A stretch of DNA of 64,000 nt from Cereibacter_A azotoformans (lineage in GTDB: Bacteria; Pseudomonadota; Alphaproteobacteria; Rhodobacterales; Rhodobacteraceae), in the NCBI RefSeq assembly GCF_003050905.1, contig NZ_QAOT01000004.1. The stretch is one strand, 5' to 3'. How positions within the stretch are numbered: the stretch's first letter is position 1; each line of letters starts with the position of its first letter. Below, piece by piece: positions 1 to 7,630 of the stretch. The notes below the pieces were generated by a model, which was not told the origin of the DNA, searched no databases, and saw only the letters and a program-made list of their open reading frames with translations. Both the position numbers and the translations under genes were made by a program.

Positions 1-1
1 C

Positions 2-766
2 CGCGCCCGCCCCGCTGCGCGCCGGAAACCACCGACGAGCTTCGAGGCGAAGGGGCCGTGCCAGGTGTGGAGTTGGGATATAACGTGGCTTCCAGGGTCG
101 ATCGCGGGGACCTTCTTCTACCTCTACCTCATCGTCGACATCTTCAGCCGGAAGATTGTCGGCTGGGAGGTCCACGACCGCGAGACCTCGGAGTTCGCGG
201 CCGAGGTGCTCAGGCGCGCCGTCTGGTCGGAGCGGTGCCTGACCAGCCCGCTCGTACTCCATGCGGACAATGGCAGCCCGATGAAGGGCGCGACGATGAA
301 GGTGACGATGGAGCGGCTGGGCGTCATCGCCTCCTTCAGCCGGCCCCGCGTCAGCAACGACAATGCCTTCTCCGAGGCGCTGTTCCGCACCTGCAAGTAC
401 ACGCCCCGCTGGCCGACCCGGGGCTTCGCCACGATCGAGGAGGCGCGGACCTGGGTCCAGAGCTTCGTGCGTTGGTACAATCTCGAGCACCGTCACAGCG
501 CGATCCGCTTCGTCACCCCCGACCAGCGCCACCGCGGCGAGGACAAGGCGCTGCTGGCCGAGCGCCACCGCGTCTACCAGCTGGCCCGCGCCGCACACCC
601 CGAACGCTGGTCAGGCCAGATCCGCAACTGGCAGCCCATCGGCCCGGTCTGGCTGAACCCGGAACGGCCCGATGCCGGGCGCGGAGGCCATGGGTTCGCC
701 GCCGCGCTCCCCCATCAAGCTGGCGGCGGCGGACCCATGGCCGGGTCGGCCGAACAGGCAGCCTGA
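2..766 (+). CDS. IS3-family transposase OrfB, 5' end outside window
   Basis: DDE transposase (integrase core) that cuts and joins insertion sequence ends. The reading frame is open to the left edge of the window, so the true start lies upstream. A PTSFEAKGP.QVWSWDITWLPG-like stretch is the usual beginning of the IS3 OrfB catalytic core. All three catalytic acidic residues are visible: Asp in WSWDIT (codon 77-79), Asp in LHADNGSP (266-268) and Glu in YNLEHRHS (485-487). The C-terminal tail after about 660 is Gly/Ala-rich and poorly conserved. OrfA, which must be frameshifted into OrfB in this family, is not in the window, so whether the element is intact cannot be judged. The family assignment rests on motifs alone. 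Confidence 0.85.
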   Translation, partial: RARPAARRKPPTSFEAKGPCQVWSWDITWLPGSIAGTFFYLYLIVDIFSRKIVGWEVHDRETSEFAAEVLRRAVWSERCLTSPLVLHADNGSPMKGATMKVTMERLGVIASFSRPRVSNDNAFSEALFRTCKYTPRWPTRGFATIEEARTWVQSFVRWYNLEHRHSAIRFVTPDQRHRGEDKALLAERHRVYQLARAAHPERWSGQIRNWQPIGPVWLNPERPDAGRGGHGFAAALPHQAGGGGPMAGSAEQAA

Positions 767-840
767 AAACGAGAGACCGGGACAACTAGCTTGACGAACA
801 CCGCCCTCTAACCTTGGGGAGGATTACCGCTTGACGAACA
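2..840 (+). mobile_element. Right part of an IS3-family insertion sequence
   Basis: The element comprises the transposase frame plus a short 3' tail. The candidate right terminal repeat reads GCTTGACGAACA, ending in CA as expected for the TG...CA ends of IS3 elements. This sequence occurs twice (789-800 and 829-840), so the outer boundary could be 800 or 840. The left end is outside the window, so inverted-repeat matching and target-site duplication cannot be verified here. Confidence 0.6.
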
Positions 841-843
841 CCG
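789..843 (+). repeat. 15-bp direct repeat at IS right end
   Basis: GCTTGACGAACACCG occurs at 789-803 and again at 829-843, exactly 40 bp apart. The first copy directly follows the transposase gene. The duplicate could be the end of a second, deleted copy of the same element, or a subterminal transposase-binding repeat. Confidence 0.8.
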
Positions 844-984
844 GTGCTCCGGCAGGCAAGACACAGCGGCACAGCCTCGCGGCCGCCTGATCGCGTTGTT
901 CAGGCTGAACTACCCGACAGGAAGCACAACCCGCCCTATGGTGACAACTATCCTTCCCTTTACAAATCACCTCTCCAAGGCTTC

Positions 985-1569
985 TCAAGCCTCGAGTTCG
1001 GCATCCCAGTAGAGATAGTCGAGCCAGCTCTCGTGCAGGTGGTTGGGCGGGAAGCGCTGGCCGTGGCGCTGCATCTCGGCGGGCGTGGGCTCCTTCGGGG
1101 CGCGGAACAGGCGCATGCCGGCCTGCCGCAGCGTCTTCGACCCCTTGCGCAGATTGCAGGACGAACAGGCGGCCACCACGTTCTGCCAGCTTGTCACCCC
1201 GCCGCGGGCACGGGGGAGGACATGGTCGAAGGTCAGGTCGCCCTTCGCGCCGCAATACTGGCACCGGAACTCGTCCCGCAGGAAAAGATTGAAGCGCGTG
1301 AAGGCCACGCGCTTCTGGGGGGACACGAACTCCTTGAGCACCACGACGGAGGGTATTCGGAAGGCCGCACGCTGACTGCGCACGACCTGATCATACTCCG
1401 CCACGATCGAGACCCTGTCGAGAAAGGCCGCCTTGATCGCCTCCTGCCAGGGCCAGAGCGACAGTGGATAGTAGGAGAGCGGCCGGTAATCCGCGTTCAG
1501 AACGAGCGCCGGATAATGTCTCAGCGCCGCCGGTTCGCGCACGAAGCTGGTTCTGAAATCGCCGTCCAT
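985..1569 (-). CDS. HNH endonuclease family protein
   Basis: A 194-residue HNH nuclease-fold protein. The C-terminal half carries two Cys pairs typical of the zinc-ribbon HNH type: CQYC (about residues 103-106) and CSSC (about 135-138). These flank the core LTFDHVLPRARGG with the general-base His at about 116, and a downstream Asn. The N-terminal half (VLNADYRPLSYYPLSLWPW) is the conserved lead of the alphaproteobacterial 'HNH endonuclease' family found as a lone gene. The start was chosen at ATG 1569 because GAAGGAG lies about 11 bases upstream and homologues begin near here; the frame is open to 1644. No phage or restriction genes flank it, so a role in DNA processing is only inferred. Confidence 0.85.
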   Translation of the reverse strand: MDGDFRTSFVREPAALRHYPALVLNADYRPLSYYPLSLWPWQEAIKAAFLDRVSIVAEYDQVVRSQRAAFRIPSVVVLKEFVSPQKRVAFTRFNLFLRDEFRCQYCGAKGDLTFDHVLPRARGGVTSWQNVVAACSSCNLRKGSKTLRQAGMRLFRAPKEPTPAEMQRHGQRFPPNHLHESWLDYLYWDAELEA

Positions 1570-1770
1570 TGCCGAAGTGACTCCTTCTCCGCCCTGTCTG
1601 CCGTTCGTCGGCACCAGAGCGGGGAACCCGCCCCGATGACACAACTATATATGGCGGTCACCCTCAGGCAAGCCCCGCAACCGGCCGTGGGTGACCGGAA
1701 CGGTTGTGGCGGCCTCAGGTGACGGGGATGTGACGCTTTTTTCGCCAGACGATGAAGATGGCGGACTTGG

Positions 1771-2433
1771 TCAGTCGGGCAGACGATCCTTCAGGAAGGC
1801 CAGCGCCACCGAGAGACCGTCGGGCGCGATGCCGTGGCCGGTGCCCTTCATCACATGGCCGTAGGTCGTGAAGCCCGCGCGGGTGAGCGCCTCACCCGCA
1901 AGGCTCATTTCGGCGAAGGGCACCATCGGGTCGGCATCGCCGTGGATGAGGAGAACCGGGGGCTTCACCCGCGCCTCCTCCGCGAGCCGCTCGGGCGCGA
2001 GGAGCCGGCCGGAGAAGGCCACGATCCCCGCGATCTCCTCGGCCCGGCGGGGGGCGACGTGCAGCGCCATCATCGTGCCCTGGGAAAAGCCGACCAGCGC
2101 GAGCGCGGAGGGCGGCAGACCCTCGGCCGCAAGCTGTTCGTCGATGAAGGCGTCGAGATCCAGGGCGGCCGCCTCGAGCCCCTCGGCGGCTTCGGCCTCG
2201 GACGAGTCGTCCAGCCACGGGATCGGAAACCACTGGCAGCCGAAGCCGTTTGCGCGGCAGCCTTCGGGCGCATCGGGGGCCACGAAGGCCGTGCCCGGCA
2301 GATGCGGCGCCAGAGGATCGGCCAGGCCCAGCAGGTCGGCCCCGTCGGCTCCGTAGCCGTGCAGGAAGATCACGAGGCTCCGCGCCTCGCCCTGCGCCGG
2401 GCCGCGGCGCCCGAATTTCAGCTTGCGTGTCAT
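1771..2433 (-). CDS. Phospholipase/carboxylesterase (alpha/beta hydrolase)
   Basis: A 220-residue serine hydrolase of the Abhydrolase_2 (phospholipase/carboxylesterase, LYPLA-like) family. The oxyanion-hole segment is FLHGYGADGAD near residue 25. The nucleophile lies in GFSQG (Ser117), the acid in HGDADPMVPF (about Asp168) and the catalytic His in GTGHGI (about 200). It is probably a cytoplasmic esterase acting on small acyl esters; the substrate is unknown. The start codon overlaps the stop of the upstream glycosylase gene as ATGA, so the two are translationally coupled. Family is sure, physiological role is not. Confidence 0.88.
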   Translation of the reverse strand: MTRKLKFGRRGPAQGEARSLVIFLHGYGADGADLLGLADPLAPHLPGTAFVAPDAPEGCRANGFGCQWFPIPWLDDSSEAEAAEGLEAAALDLDAFIDEQLAAEGLPPSALALVGFSQGTMMALHVAPRRAEEIAGIVAFSGRLLAPERLAEEARVKPPVLLIHGDADPMVPFAEMSLAGEALTRAGFTTYGHVMKGTGHGIAPDGLSVALAFLKDRLPD

Positions 2434-3059
2434 GCGGTTCCTTCCCGTCCCTTGGCATGACGGTAATAGGCCCAGAGAAGGCGCGCCGCAACGCCCCGCC
2501 ACGGACTCCAGTCTTCGGCCATCGCCCTCAATGCGCGTTCGCCCGGCCGGGCCTCGAGATCGAAGAGGAGCCGGGCGGACTCCTGCAAGGCGAGATCGCC
2601 GGCGCAGAGGATGTCGGCCCGGCCCAGCGAGGTCATGGCATAAAGCTCGGCCGTCCAGCGGCCGATACCGGGCAGGGCGGTCAGCCGCACCACCACCTCG
2701 GCGTCCGGCAACTGCGCCAGCGCGCGATAATCCAGCGTCGCCCGCGCCAGCGCCTGGACATAGCGGATCTTGGCCGCCGAGAGCCCGCATCCTCGCAGGG
2801 CCGTCTCGTCGGCCGCCGCCACCGCCTCGGGCGACATGAGGCCCGCGGCCTCCATCCGCGCCCGCATGGCGGCCGCGGCCGCGGTCGAGACCTGCTGCCC
2901 GAGGATCGCCCCCACCAGCTCGGCAAAGCCCTCGGGCCTGCGGCGGAGAGGGGGATCACCCGTCAGCGCATGGGCGGCGGCAAAGCGCGGCTCGCGCCGG
3001 GCGAGCCAGTCGAGGCCCTCGGCGATGCAGGCGGGCGAGGTCAGGATGCGGCCGGTCAT
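2430..3059 (-). CDS. DNA-3-methyladenine glycosylase II (AlkA-type, HhH-GPD)
   Basis: Base-excision repair glycosylase of 209 residues that removes alkylated purines. The helix-hairpin-helix is ALPGIGRWTAELY (about residues 128-140) and the catalytic Asp is in CAGDLALQE (about Asp155). The early helix LVGAILGQQVSTAAA (about 48-62) is the second family signature. It lacks the Fe-S cluster cysteines of MutY/Nth, and it is shorter than E. coli AlkA because the N-terminal beta domain is missing, as in many bacterial relatives. It is cotranscribed with the downstream carboxylesterase (4-base overlap), with no obvious functional link. Confidence 0.88.
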   Translation of the reverse strand: MTGRILTSPACIAEGLDWLARREPRFAAAHALTGDPPLRRRPEGFAELVGAILGQQVSTAAAAAMRARMEAAGLMSPEAVAAADETALRGCGLSAAKIRYVQALARATLDYRALAQLPDAEVVVRLTALPGIGRWTAELYAMTSLGRADILCAGDLALQESARLLFDLEARPGERALRAMAEDWSPWRGVAARLLWAYYRHAKGREGTA

Positions 3060-3171
3060 TCACAAGGCATGGCGGATCGGGGCGCGGGCGTCCAGCCCGA
3101 CGCGGCGGCGCGCGCCCCGCGCCTTCAGCTTTTCGCTGGACGGGGCCGCCGGCGGCGCACTAGGGAAGGGC

Positions 3172-4392
3172 ATGAGCCAGACGTCCGCACTGCCCGCCTC
3201 CGATGCCCGCGCCCGCCGCAACGTGATCGTCCTCGTGGCCGCGCAGGCGATCCTCGGCTCGCAGCTTTCGATGGTCTTCATCGTGGCGGGTCTTTCGGGC
3301 CAGACGCTCGCACCGAACCCCTGCTGGGCGACGCTACCGATCACGCTGGCCGTGACGGGATCGATGCTCTCGGCCACGCCGCTCTCGGCGGTCATGCAGC
3401 GGTTCGGGCGGCGGGCCGGGTTCCTCCTCGGCGCGGTCGCCGGGGCCGCCGGGGCCGGGGTCTGCGCGCTGGGGCTGATGCAGGGCTCGTTCGCGCTGTT
3501 CCTCGCGGGCTCGCTCCTGACCGGCATCTACATGTCGGCGCAGGGGTTCTACCGTTTTGCCGCCGCCGATACGGCCTCCGAGGCCTTTCGCCCCAAGGCG
3601 ATATCGTGGGTGATGGCGGGCGGGCTCCTTTCGGCCGTCATCGGCCCGCAGGTCGTCAAGCTGACGGCCGAGTCGATGGTGGTGCCCTTCCTCGGCACCT
3701 ACCTCGCGGCCATCGGGCTGAACCTCGGGGGGATGCTGCTCTTTGCCTTCCTCGACATTCCACGCCCTGCGGCGCCCGCCCTGGGCAGCCCGCGCGGCCG
3801 CAGCCGGAGCGAGCTGATCCGCGACCCCCGCATTGCCGTGGCGGTGATCTGCGCGACCGTCGCCTATGCGCTGATGAACCTCGTGATGACCTCGTCGCCG
3901 CTCGCGGTGGTGGGCTGCGGCTTCGCCACGTCGGACGCGGCCGATGTGGTGACGGCCCATGTGCTGGCCATGTATGGGCCGAGCTTCTTCACCGGCCATG
4001 TGATCGCCCGGATCGGAGCGGAAAGGGTGATGGCGGCGGGGCTGGCCATCCTTGCGGCCTCGGGCGCGGTCGCGCTCTCGGGGGTGGAACTGGGGCATTT
4101 CTTCGGCGCGCTCGTGCTGCTCGGGATCGGCTGGAATTTCGGCTTCATCGGCGCGACGGCCATGCTGGCCTCGGCCCATGGGCCGGAAGAGCGGGGGCGC
4201 GTGCAGGGTCTGAACGACCTGATCGTGTTCGCGGGCGTGGCGGCCGCCTCGCTGGCCTCAGGCGGGCTGATGAACTGCTCGGGCGGGACGGTCGAGGCCG
4301 GCTGGCAGGCCGTGAACCTCGCCATGCTCCCGTTCCTCGTGGCGGCGGGAGGCGCGCTGATCTGGCTCGCCCTGCGCCCGAAAGAGGGCTGA
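3172..4392 (+). CDS. MFS transporter
   Basis: A 406-residue inner-membrane major facilitator protein with about twelve hydrophobic segments. A conserved loop after TM2 (MQRFGRRAGFLLGA) matches the MFS motif A region. There is a central hydrophilic linker at about residues 200-220 (PRGRSRSELIRDPR). The start was set at ATG 3172, preceded by GGGAAGGG and an AT-richer patch, although the frame stays open much further upstream. The gene diverges from the glycosylase operon. The substrate cannot be told from sequence. Confidence 0.87.
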   Translation: MSQTSALPASDARARRNVIVLVAAQAILGSQLSMVFIVAGLSGQTLAPNPCWATLPITLAVTGSMLSATPLSAVMQRFGRRAGFLLGAVAGAAGAGVCALGLMQGSFALFLAGSLLTGIYMSAQGFYRFAAADTASEAFRPKAISWVMAGGLLSAVIGPQVVKLTAESMVVPFLGTYLAAIGLNLGGMLLFAFLDIPRPAAPALGSPRGRSRSELIRDPRIAVAVICATVAYALMNLVMTSSPLAVVGCGFATSDAADVVTAHVLAMYGPSFFTGHVIARIGAERVMAAGLAILAASGAVALSGVELGHFFGALVLLGIGWNFGFIGATAMLASAHGPEERGRVQGLNDLIVFAGVAAASLASGGLMNCSGGTVEAGWQAVNLAMLPFLVAAGGALIWLALRPKEG

Positions 4393-4396
4393 GGCC

Positions 4397-5164
4397 TCAG
4401 ACCCGGCCGGTGAAGGCCGACCGGAGCAGCCGCCAGCGGCGCGAGAATTCCGACAGATGCAGCGTGCCCGATGCGACGCGCCCGGGTTCGGCCGCAGCCA
4501 GCCGCAGAAGCGCGCCCGCCTGCCAGGCGGGCAGGAGCGCGGGACGGGCGGCGGCAGGCAGCCGGCCGCGCCGGCCCTCGGCCAGCCGCGCAAGACCCTG
4601 CTGTGCCAGCCGCGCCACCGCCTCGGGCCGCCCGTCGGGCAGCGGCTGGCGCCCGCGCGCCTCAAGCTCGGGCACCGCCTGCAGCCAGGCGGCCAGACCC
4701 GCCGCCCAGCCGATCCCGCGCACCGCGCCTTCCGCGTCGCCCGGGGCCCCGAGTGCCAGGGCCGAGGCCCACATGAGACCCGCCGCCGTGGCCTCGATAT
4801 GGGCGGCAAAGGCCGCCTCATCCTCGAACGGCTCCGCCCAGATGTCGCGCCGCCGCGCCTCGACCATCGCATCGAGCAGCGGCACCGGCAGGGCGGCCTC
4901 GCGGATCACCTTGGCCAGCGGCGCCGCGACCTCGTGCGCCCGCACCCGTCCCTGCGCCGCCTCCTCGATCACGTCGCGCCAGAACTGAAGGCGCATCTCG
5001 GCGATCATCGGCTCGCGCGTGACCCAGGGCGCCCGCGCCACCTCGAGGTTGAAGGCGTAAAGCGGCAGAAGCCGCGCCCGCGCGGCCGGCGGTGCGGCCA
5101 TCGCCGCCGCATGGCGGTCGGGATCGCCGCGCTCGACCAGCCCCGCGCAGGCCTCAAGGCTCAT
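4397..5164 (-). CDS. Squalene/phytoene synthase family protein
   Basis: A 255-residue all-alpha protein of the squalene/phytoene synthase superfamily. It has a YAFNLEVARAPW segment and an EMRLQFWRDVIEE segment in place of the first Asp-rich motif. It is shorter than true CrtB and lacks a clear pair of DxxxD motifs. It therefore most resembles the NDUFAF6-like branch, associated with respiratory complex I assembly in eukaryotes, rather than carotenoid synthesis. It is coupled to the upstream methyltransferase by an ATGA overlap. I would not count it as the missing phytoene synthase of the pigment pathway. Confidence 0.78.
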   Translation of the reverse strand: MSLEACAGLVERGDPDRHAAAMAAPPAARARLLPLYAFNLEVARAPWVTREPMIAEMRLQFWRDVIEEAAQGRVRAHEVAAPLAKVIREAALPVPLLDAMVEARRRDIWAEPFEDEAAFAAHIEATAAGLMWASALALGAPGDAEGAVRGIGWAAGLAAWLQAVPELEARGRQPLPDGRPEAVARLAQQGLARLAEGRRGRLPAAARPALLPAWQAGALLRLAAAEPGRVASGTLHLSEFSRRWRLLRSAFTGRV

Positions 5165-5880
5165 GCCAGGGGCTCCGCCACGACCTGCAGGTAGCCGTAG
5201 CTCGATCCGTGGCGGCGCCAGATGTCGATTTCCCGTGCCTCCTCGTCGAGGATGCCGGCCAGGGTCGGCTCGGCCTCGGCCCGCAGATGGGCCAGACGGG
5301 CGGCGAGCGGCTCGTAATAGGCGGACCATCCCGCCTCGGGCAGCCAGCGGTCGGCCAGCACCCGCCACCCCGCCGCCTCCACCTGGGCAAGAATGCCCGC
5401 CCGGTCGGTCATGGCCGGATAGCGCGTCCAGAACTCGCGCGCCTCGAGCGGCGGATTGTCGATCCGCCAGCCGAGGTCCGAGAAGGCCACACGGCCGCCC
5501 GGTTTCAGATGCGAGCGCCAGGCCGAGAGCGCCTCGGCGATGCCCGCATTGTAGATCGCGCCCGCGCACCAGATCAGGTCGAACATGCCCTCGGGCGCCC
5601 GCATGTCGCCCGGCACCGCCCGCAACCGCGCATCCACCCCCAGCCGCGCCACAAGCTCGTCGATGTAGGGTTGGTGCAGGTCCATCGCCACCACCTGCCC
5701 ATCGGGCACCGCCGCCAGAAGCCCCGCCACGTCCGCTCCCGGTCCGCAGCCGGCGTCGAGCACCCGGCCCGACGGCGGCACCTGCGCGACCCCGAGCGCC
5801 CAGGCGAGGCTCTCGTCATCGCCCGGCCCCTCGCGCTCGAGGGTGGAATGCAGGGTGAAGAAGGCGTCTTCCGGCGTCAT
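5161..5880 (-). CDS. SAM-dependent methyltransferase (class I)
   Basis: A 239-residue class I methyltransferase. SAM-binding motif I is RVLDAGCGPGADVAGLL (about residues 39-55), the acidic end of strand 2 is VVAMDLHQPY (about 63-72), and post-motif FDLIWCAGAIYNAG lies near 100-113. The C-terminal half (EFWTRYPAM, GWSAYYEPL, HGSSYGYLQVV) resembles small-molecule methyltransferases. The start overlaps the stop of cimA as ATGA, and the stop overlaps the start of the squalene/phytoene synthase-like gene, giving a tight cimA-methyltransferase-synthase run. Substrate unknown. Confidence 0.85.
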   Translation of the reverse strand: MTPEDAFFTLHSTLEREGPGDDESLAWALGVAQVPPSGRVLDAGCGPGADVAGLLAAVPDGQVVAMDLHQPYIDELVARLGVDARLRAVPGDMRAPEGMFDLIWCAGAIYNAGIAEALSAWRSHLKPGGRVAFSDLGWRIDNPPLEAREFWTRYPAMTDRAGILAQVEAAGWRVLADRWLPEAGWSAYYEPLAARLAHLRAEAEPTLAGILDEEAREIDIWRRHGSSYGYLQVVAEPLA

Positions 5881-7502
5881 GATCCCTCCCCACGCCGTGC
5901 GTCGCGCACGAGCTTCCAGTTGATCGCGTCCAGCAGCGCCTCGAACGAGGCATCCACTATGTTGGGCGAGACGCCGACGGTGGACCAGCGCCGCCCCTGT
6001 CCGTCCTCGCTGTCGATGATGACGCGCGTGACGGCCTCGGTGCCGCCCTGGGTGATCCGCACCTTGAAATCGACAAGCCGCATGTCGTCGATCACCGATT
6101 GCCAGCGCCCCAGATCCTTGGCCAGCGCCTTCGACAGCGCGTTGACGGGGCCGCGTTCGGTCCCGTTCTCGTCCAGGCTCTCCGAGACCGACAGGACCCG
6201 CTGCCCGTCGATGATCACGACCACCACGGCCTCCGACAGCGTCATGGTGCCCGCGCCGACCCGCCGCCGCTCGACCGTCACGCGGTAGCGCTTGACCTCG
6301 AAGAACGAGGGCATGAGCCCCAGTTCCCGGCGCGCCACCAGCTCGAAGCTGCCCTGGGCGGAATCGTAGGCATAGCCCTGATCCTCGCGCGCCTTGATCA
6401 CCTCGAGGATGCGGCCGAGGCGGGGATCGCCGGCCGGAACCTCGATCCCGGCGGCGGCGAGGCGGGCGCGCAGGTTCGACTGGCCCGCCTGGTTCGACAT
6501 CGGGATCACCCGCACGTTGCCCACCAGCGCGGGGTCGATATGTTCGTAGGTCGCGGGGTCCTTGAGGATCGCCGAGGCATGCAGCCCCGCCTTGTGCGCA
6601 AAGGCCGAGGCCCCGACATAGGCCGAGGCGCGGCGCGGCACCCGGTTCAGGATGTCGTCGAGCATCCGGCTGATCCGCACCATCCCGGCCAGCGCCTCAC
6701 GCGAGATGCCGGTCTCGAACCGGCTGGCGTAGGGCTCCTTGAGCAGGAAGGTCGGGATCAGCGCGGTGAGGTTGGCGTTGCCGCACCGCTCGCCCAGCCC
6801 GTTCAGCGTGCCCTGCACCTGCCGCGCGCCCGCATCGACCGCCGCCAGCGTCGCCGCCACCGCCGTGCCCGTGTCGTCGTGGGTGTGGATGCCGAGCCGG
6901 TCCCCCGGCACGCCCGCCGCGATCACCTCGGCCACGATCCGCCCCACCTCGGCCGGAAGCGTGCCGCCGTTGGTGTCGCAGAGCACGACCCAGCGCGCCC
7001 CCGCCTCCAGCGCGGCCTTCAGGCAGTCGAGCGCATACCTCGGGTTCGCCTTGTAGCCGTCGAAGAAATGCTCGGCATCGAGGATCGCCTCGCGCCCCTT
7101 GCCCACCACATGCGCGACCGAGGCGCGGATCGACCCGAGGTTCTCCTCCAGCGTCACGCCGAGCGCGGTGGTCACATGGAACTCATGCGCCTTGCCGACG
7201 AGGCAGACCGTGCCGGTCCCCGCATCCAGCACCGCCGCGAGCACATCGTCATTCTCGGCCGAGCGGCCCGCGCGCTTGGTCATCCCGAAGGCCGAGAGCC
7301 GCGCCCGCGTCTCGGGAGCGTTGGCGAAGAAGTCGCTGTCGGTCGGATTTGCCCCCGGCCAGCCGCCTTCGATGTAGTCCACCCCCAGCGCATCAAGCGC
7401 CAGCGCGATCTGCTGCTTGTCCGAGGTCGAGAACTGCACGCCCTGCGTCTGCTGCCCGTCGCGCAGCGTCGTGTCGTAGATCCAGAGCCGCTCCTTTACC
7501 AA
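5877..7502 (-). CDS. cimA: (R)-citramalate synthase
   Basis: Condenses acetyl-CoA with pyruvate to (R)-citramalate, an isoleucine route independent of threonine. It has the HMGL-like TIM barrel with signature LWIYDTTLRDGQQTQG, metal-binding HTHDDTG and the GLGERCGNANL motif, then the C-terminal LeuA-type dimer/allosteric domain. This layout fits CimA (about 530-545 residues) better than LeuA. I chose the TTG at 7502 (541 residues, starting MVKERLWIYDTT). Alternatives are GTG 7529, which has GAAGGG upstream, and ATG 7634, which would overlap the cysS stop but forces translation of an intergenic-type hairpin repeat. Downstream it is coupled to the methyltransferase gene by ATGA. Confidence 0.85.
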   Translation of the reverse strand: MVKERLWIYDTTLRDGQQTQGVQFSTSDKQQIALALDALGVDYIEGGWPGANPTDSDFFANAPETRARLSAFGMTKRAGRSAENDDVLAAVLDAGTGTVCLVGKAHEFHVTTALGVTLEENLGSIRASVAHVVGKGREAILDAEHFFDGYKANPRYALDCLKAALEAGARWVVLCDTNGGTLPAEVGRIVAEVIAAGVPGDRLGIHTHDDTGTAVAATLAAVDAGARQVQGTLNGLGERCGNANLTALIPTFLLKEPYASRFETGISREALAGMVRISRMLDDILNRVPRRASAYVGASAFAHKAGLHASAILKDPATYEHIDPALVGNVRVIPMSNQAGQSNLRARLAAAGIEVPAGDPRLGRILEVIKAREDQGYAYDSAQGSFELVARRELGLMPSFFEVKRYRVTVERRRVGAGTMTLSEAVVVVIIDGQRVLSVSESLDENGTERGPVNALSKALAKDLGRWQSVIDDMRLVDFKVRITQGGTEAVTRVIIDSEDGQGRRWSTVGVSPNIVDASFEALLDAINWKLVRDARRGEGS

Positions 7503-7540
7503 CCCTGACGCCTCGCCTTGCCCCGCCACGCATTCGTGCC

Positions 7541-7602
7541 CTTCATTCTGGTCCAAATATCCTCGGGGGGTCCGGGGGGCAGACAGCCCCCCGGCTTCGC
7601 CG
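7541..7602. repeat. Rhodobacterales-type intergenic hairpin repeat
   Basis: It contains a perfect 9-bp stem (CCGGGGGGC at 7572-7580 pairing with GCCCCCCGG at 7586-7594) around AGACA. An AT-containing tail, TGGTCCAAATATCCTCGG, precedes it. From memory, similar 'GGGGGG..CCCCCC + GGATATTTGG' units recur between genes in Rhodobacter-type genomes. It sits between cysS and cimA and may cap or process mRNA. Its intergenic character argues that cimA starts downstream of it. Confidence 0.6.
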
Positions 7603-7630
7603 TCCTGGCCCCGCTCACCCGGCGCATCGG

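Noticed and set aside
1735..1765. T-rich hairpin as terminator of the carboxylesterase gene
   Set aside because: The T run precedes the stem on the + strand and is an A run after the stem on the - strand, the wrong orientation for the - strand gene.
2250..4988. Very long open frame of 912 codons on the + strand
   Set aside because: It overlaps the glycosylase and MFS genes in another frame, is Arg/Gly/Pro-rich and has no motif. Such antisense or shifted frames are common in GC-rich DNA.
4397..5164. Squalene/phytoene synthase-like gene as the missing crtB
   Set aside because: It is too short, lacks two clear DxxxD motifs, and is cotranscribed with a methyltransferase and cimA. It resembles the NDUFAF6-like branch more.
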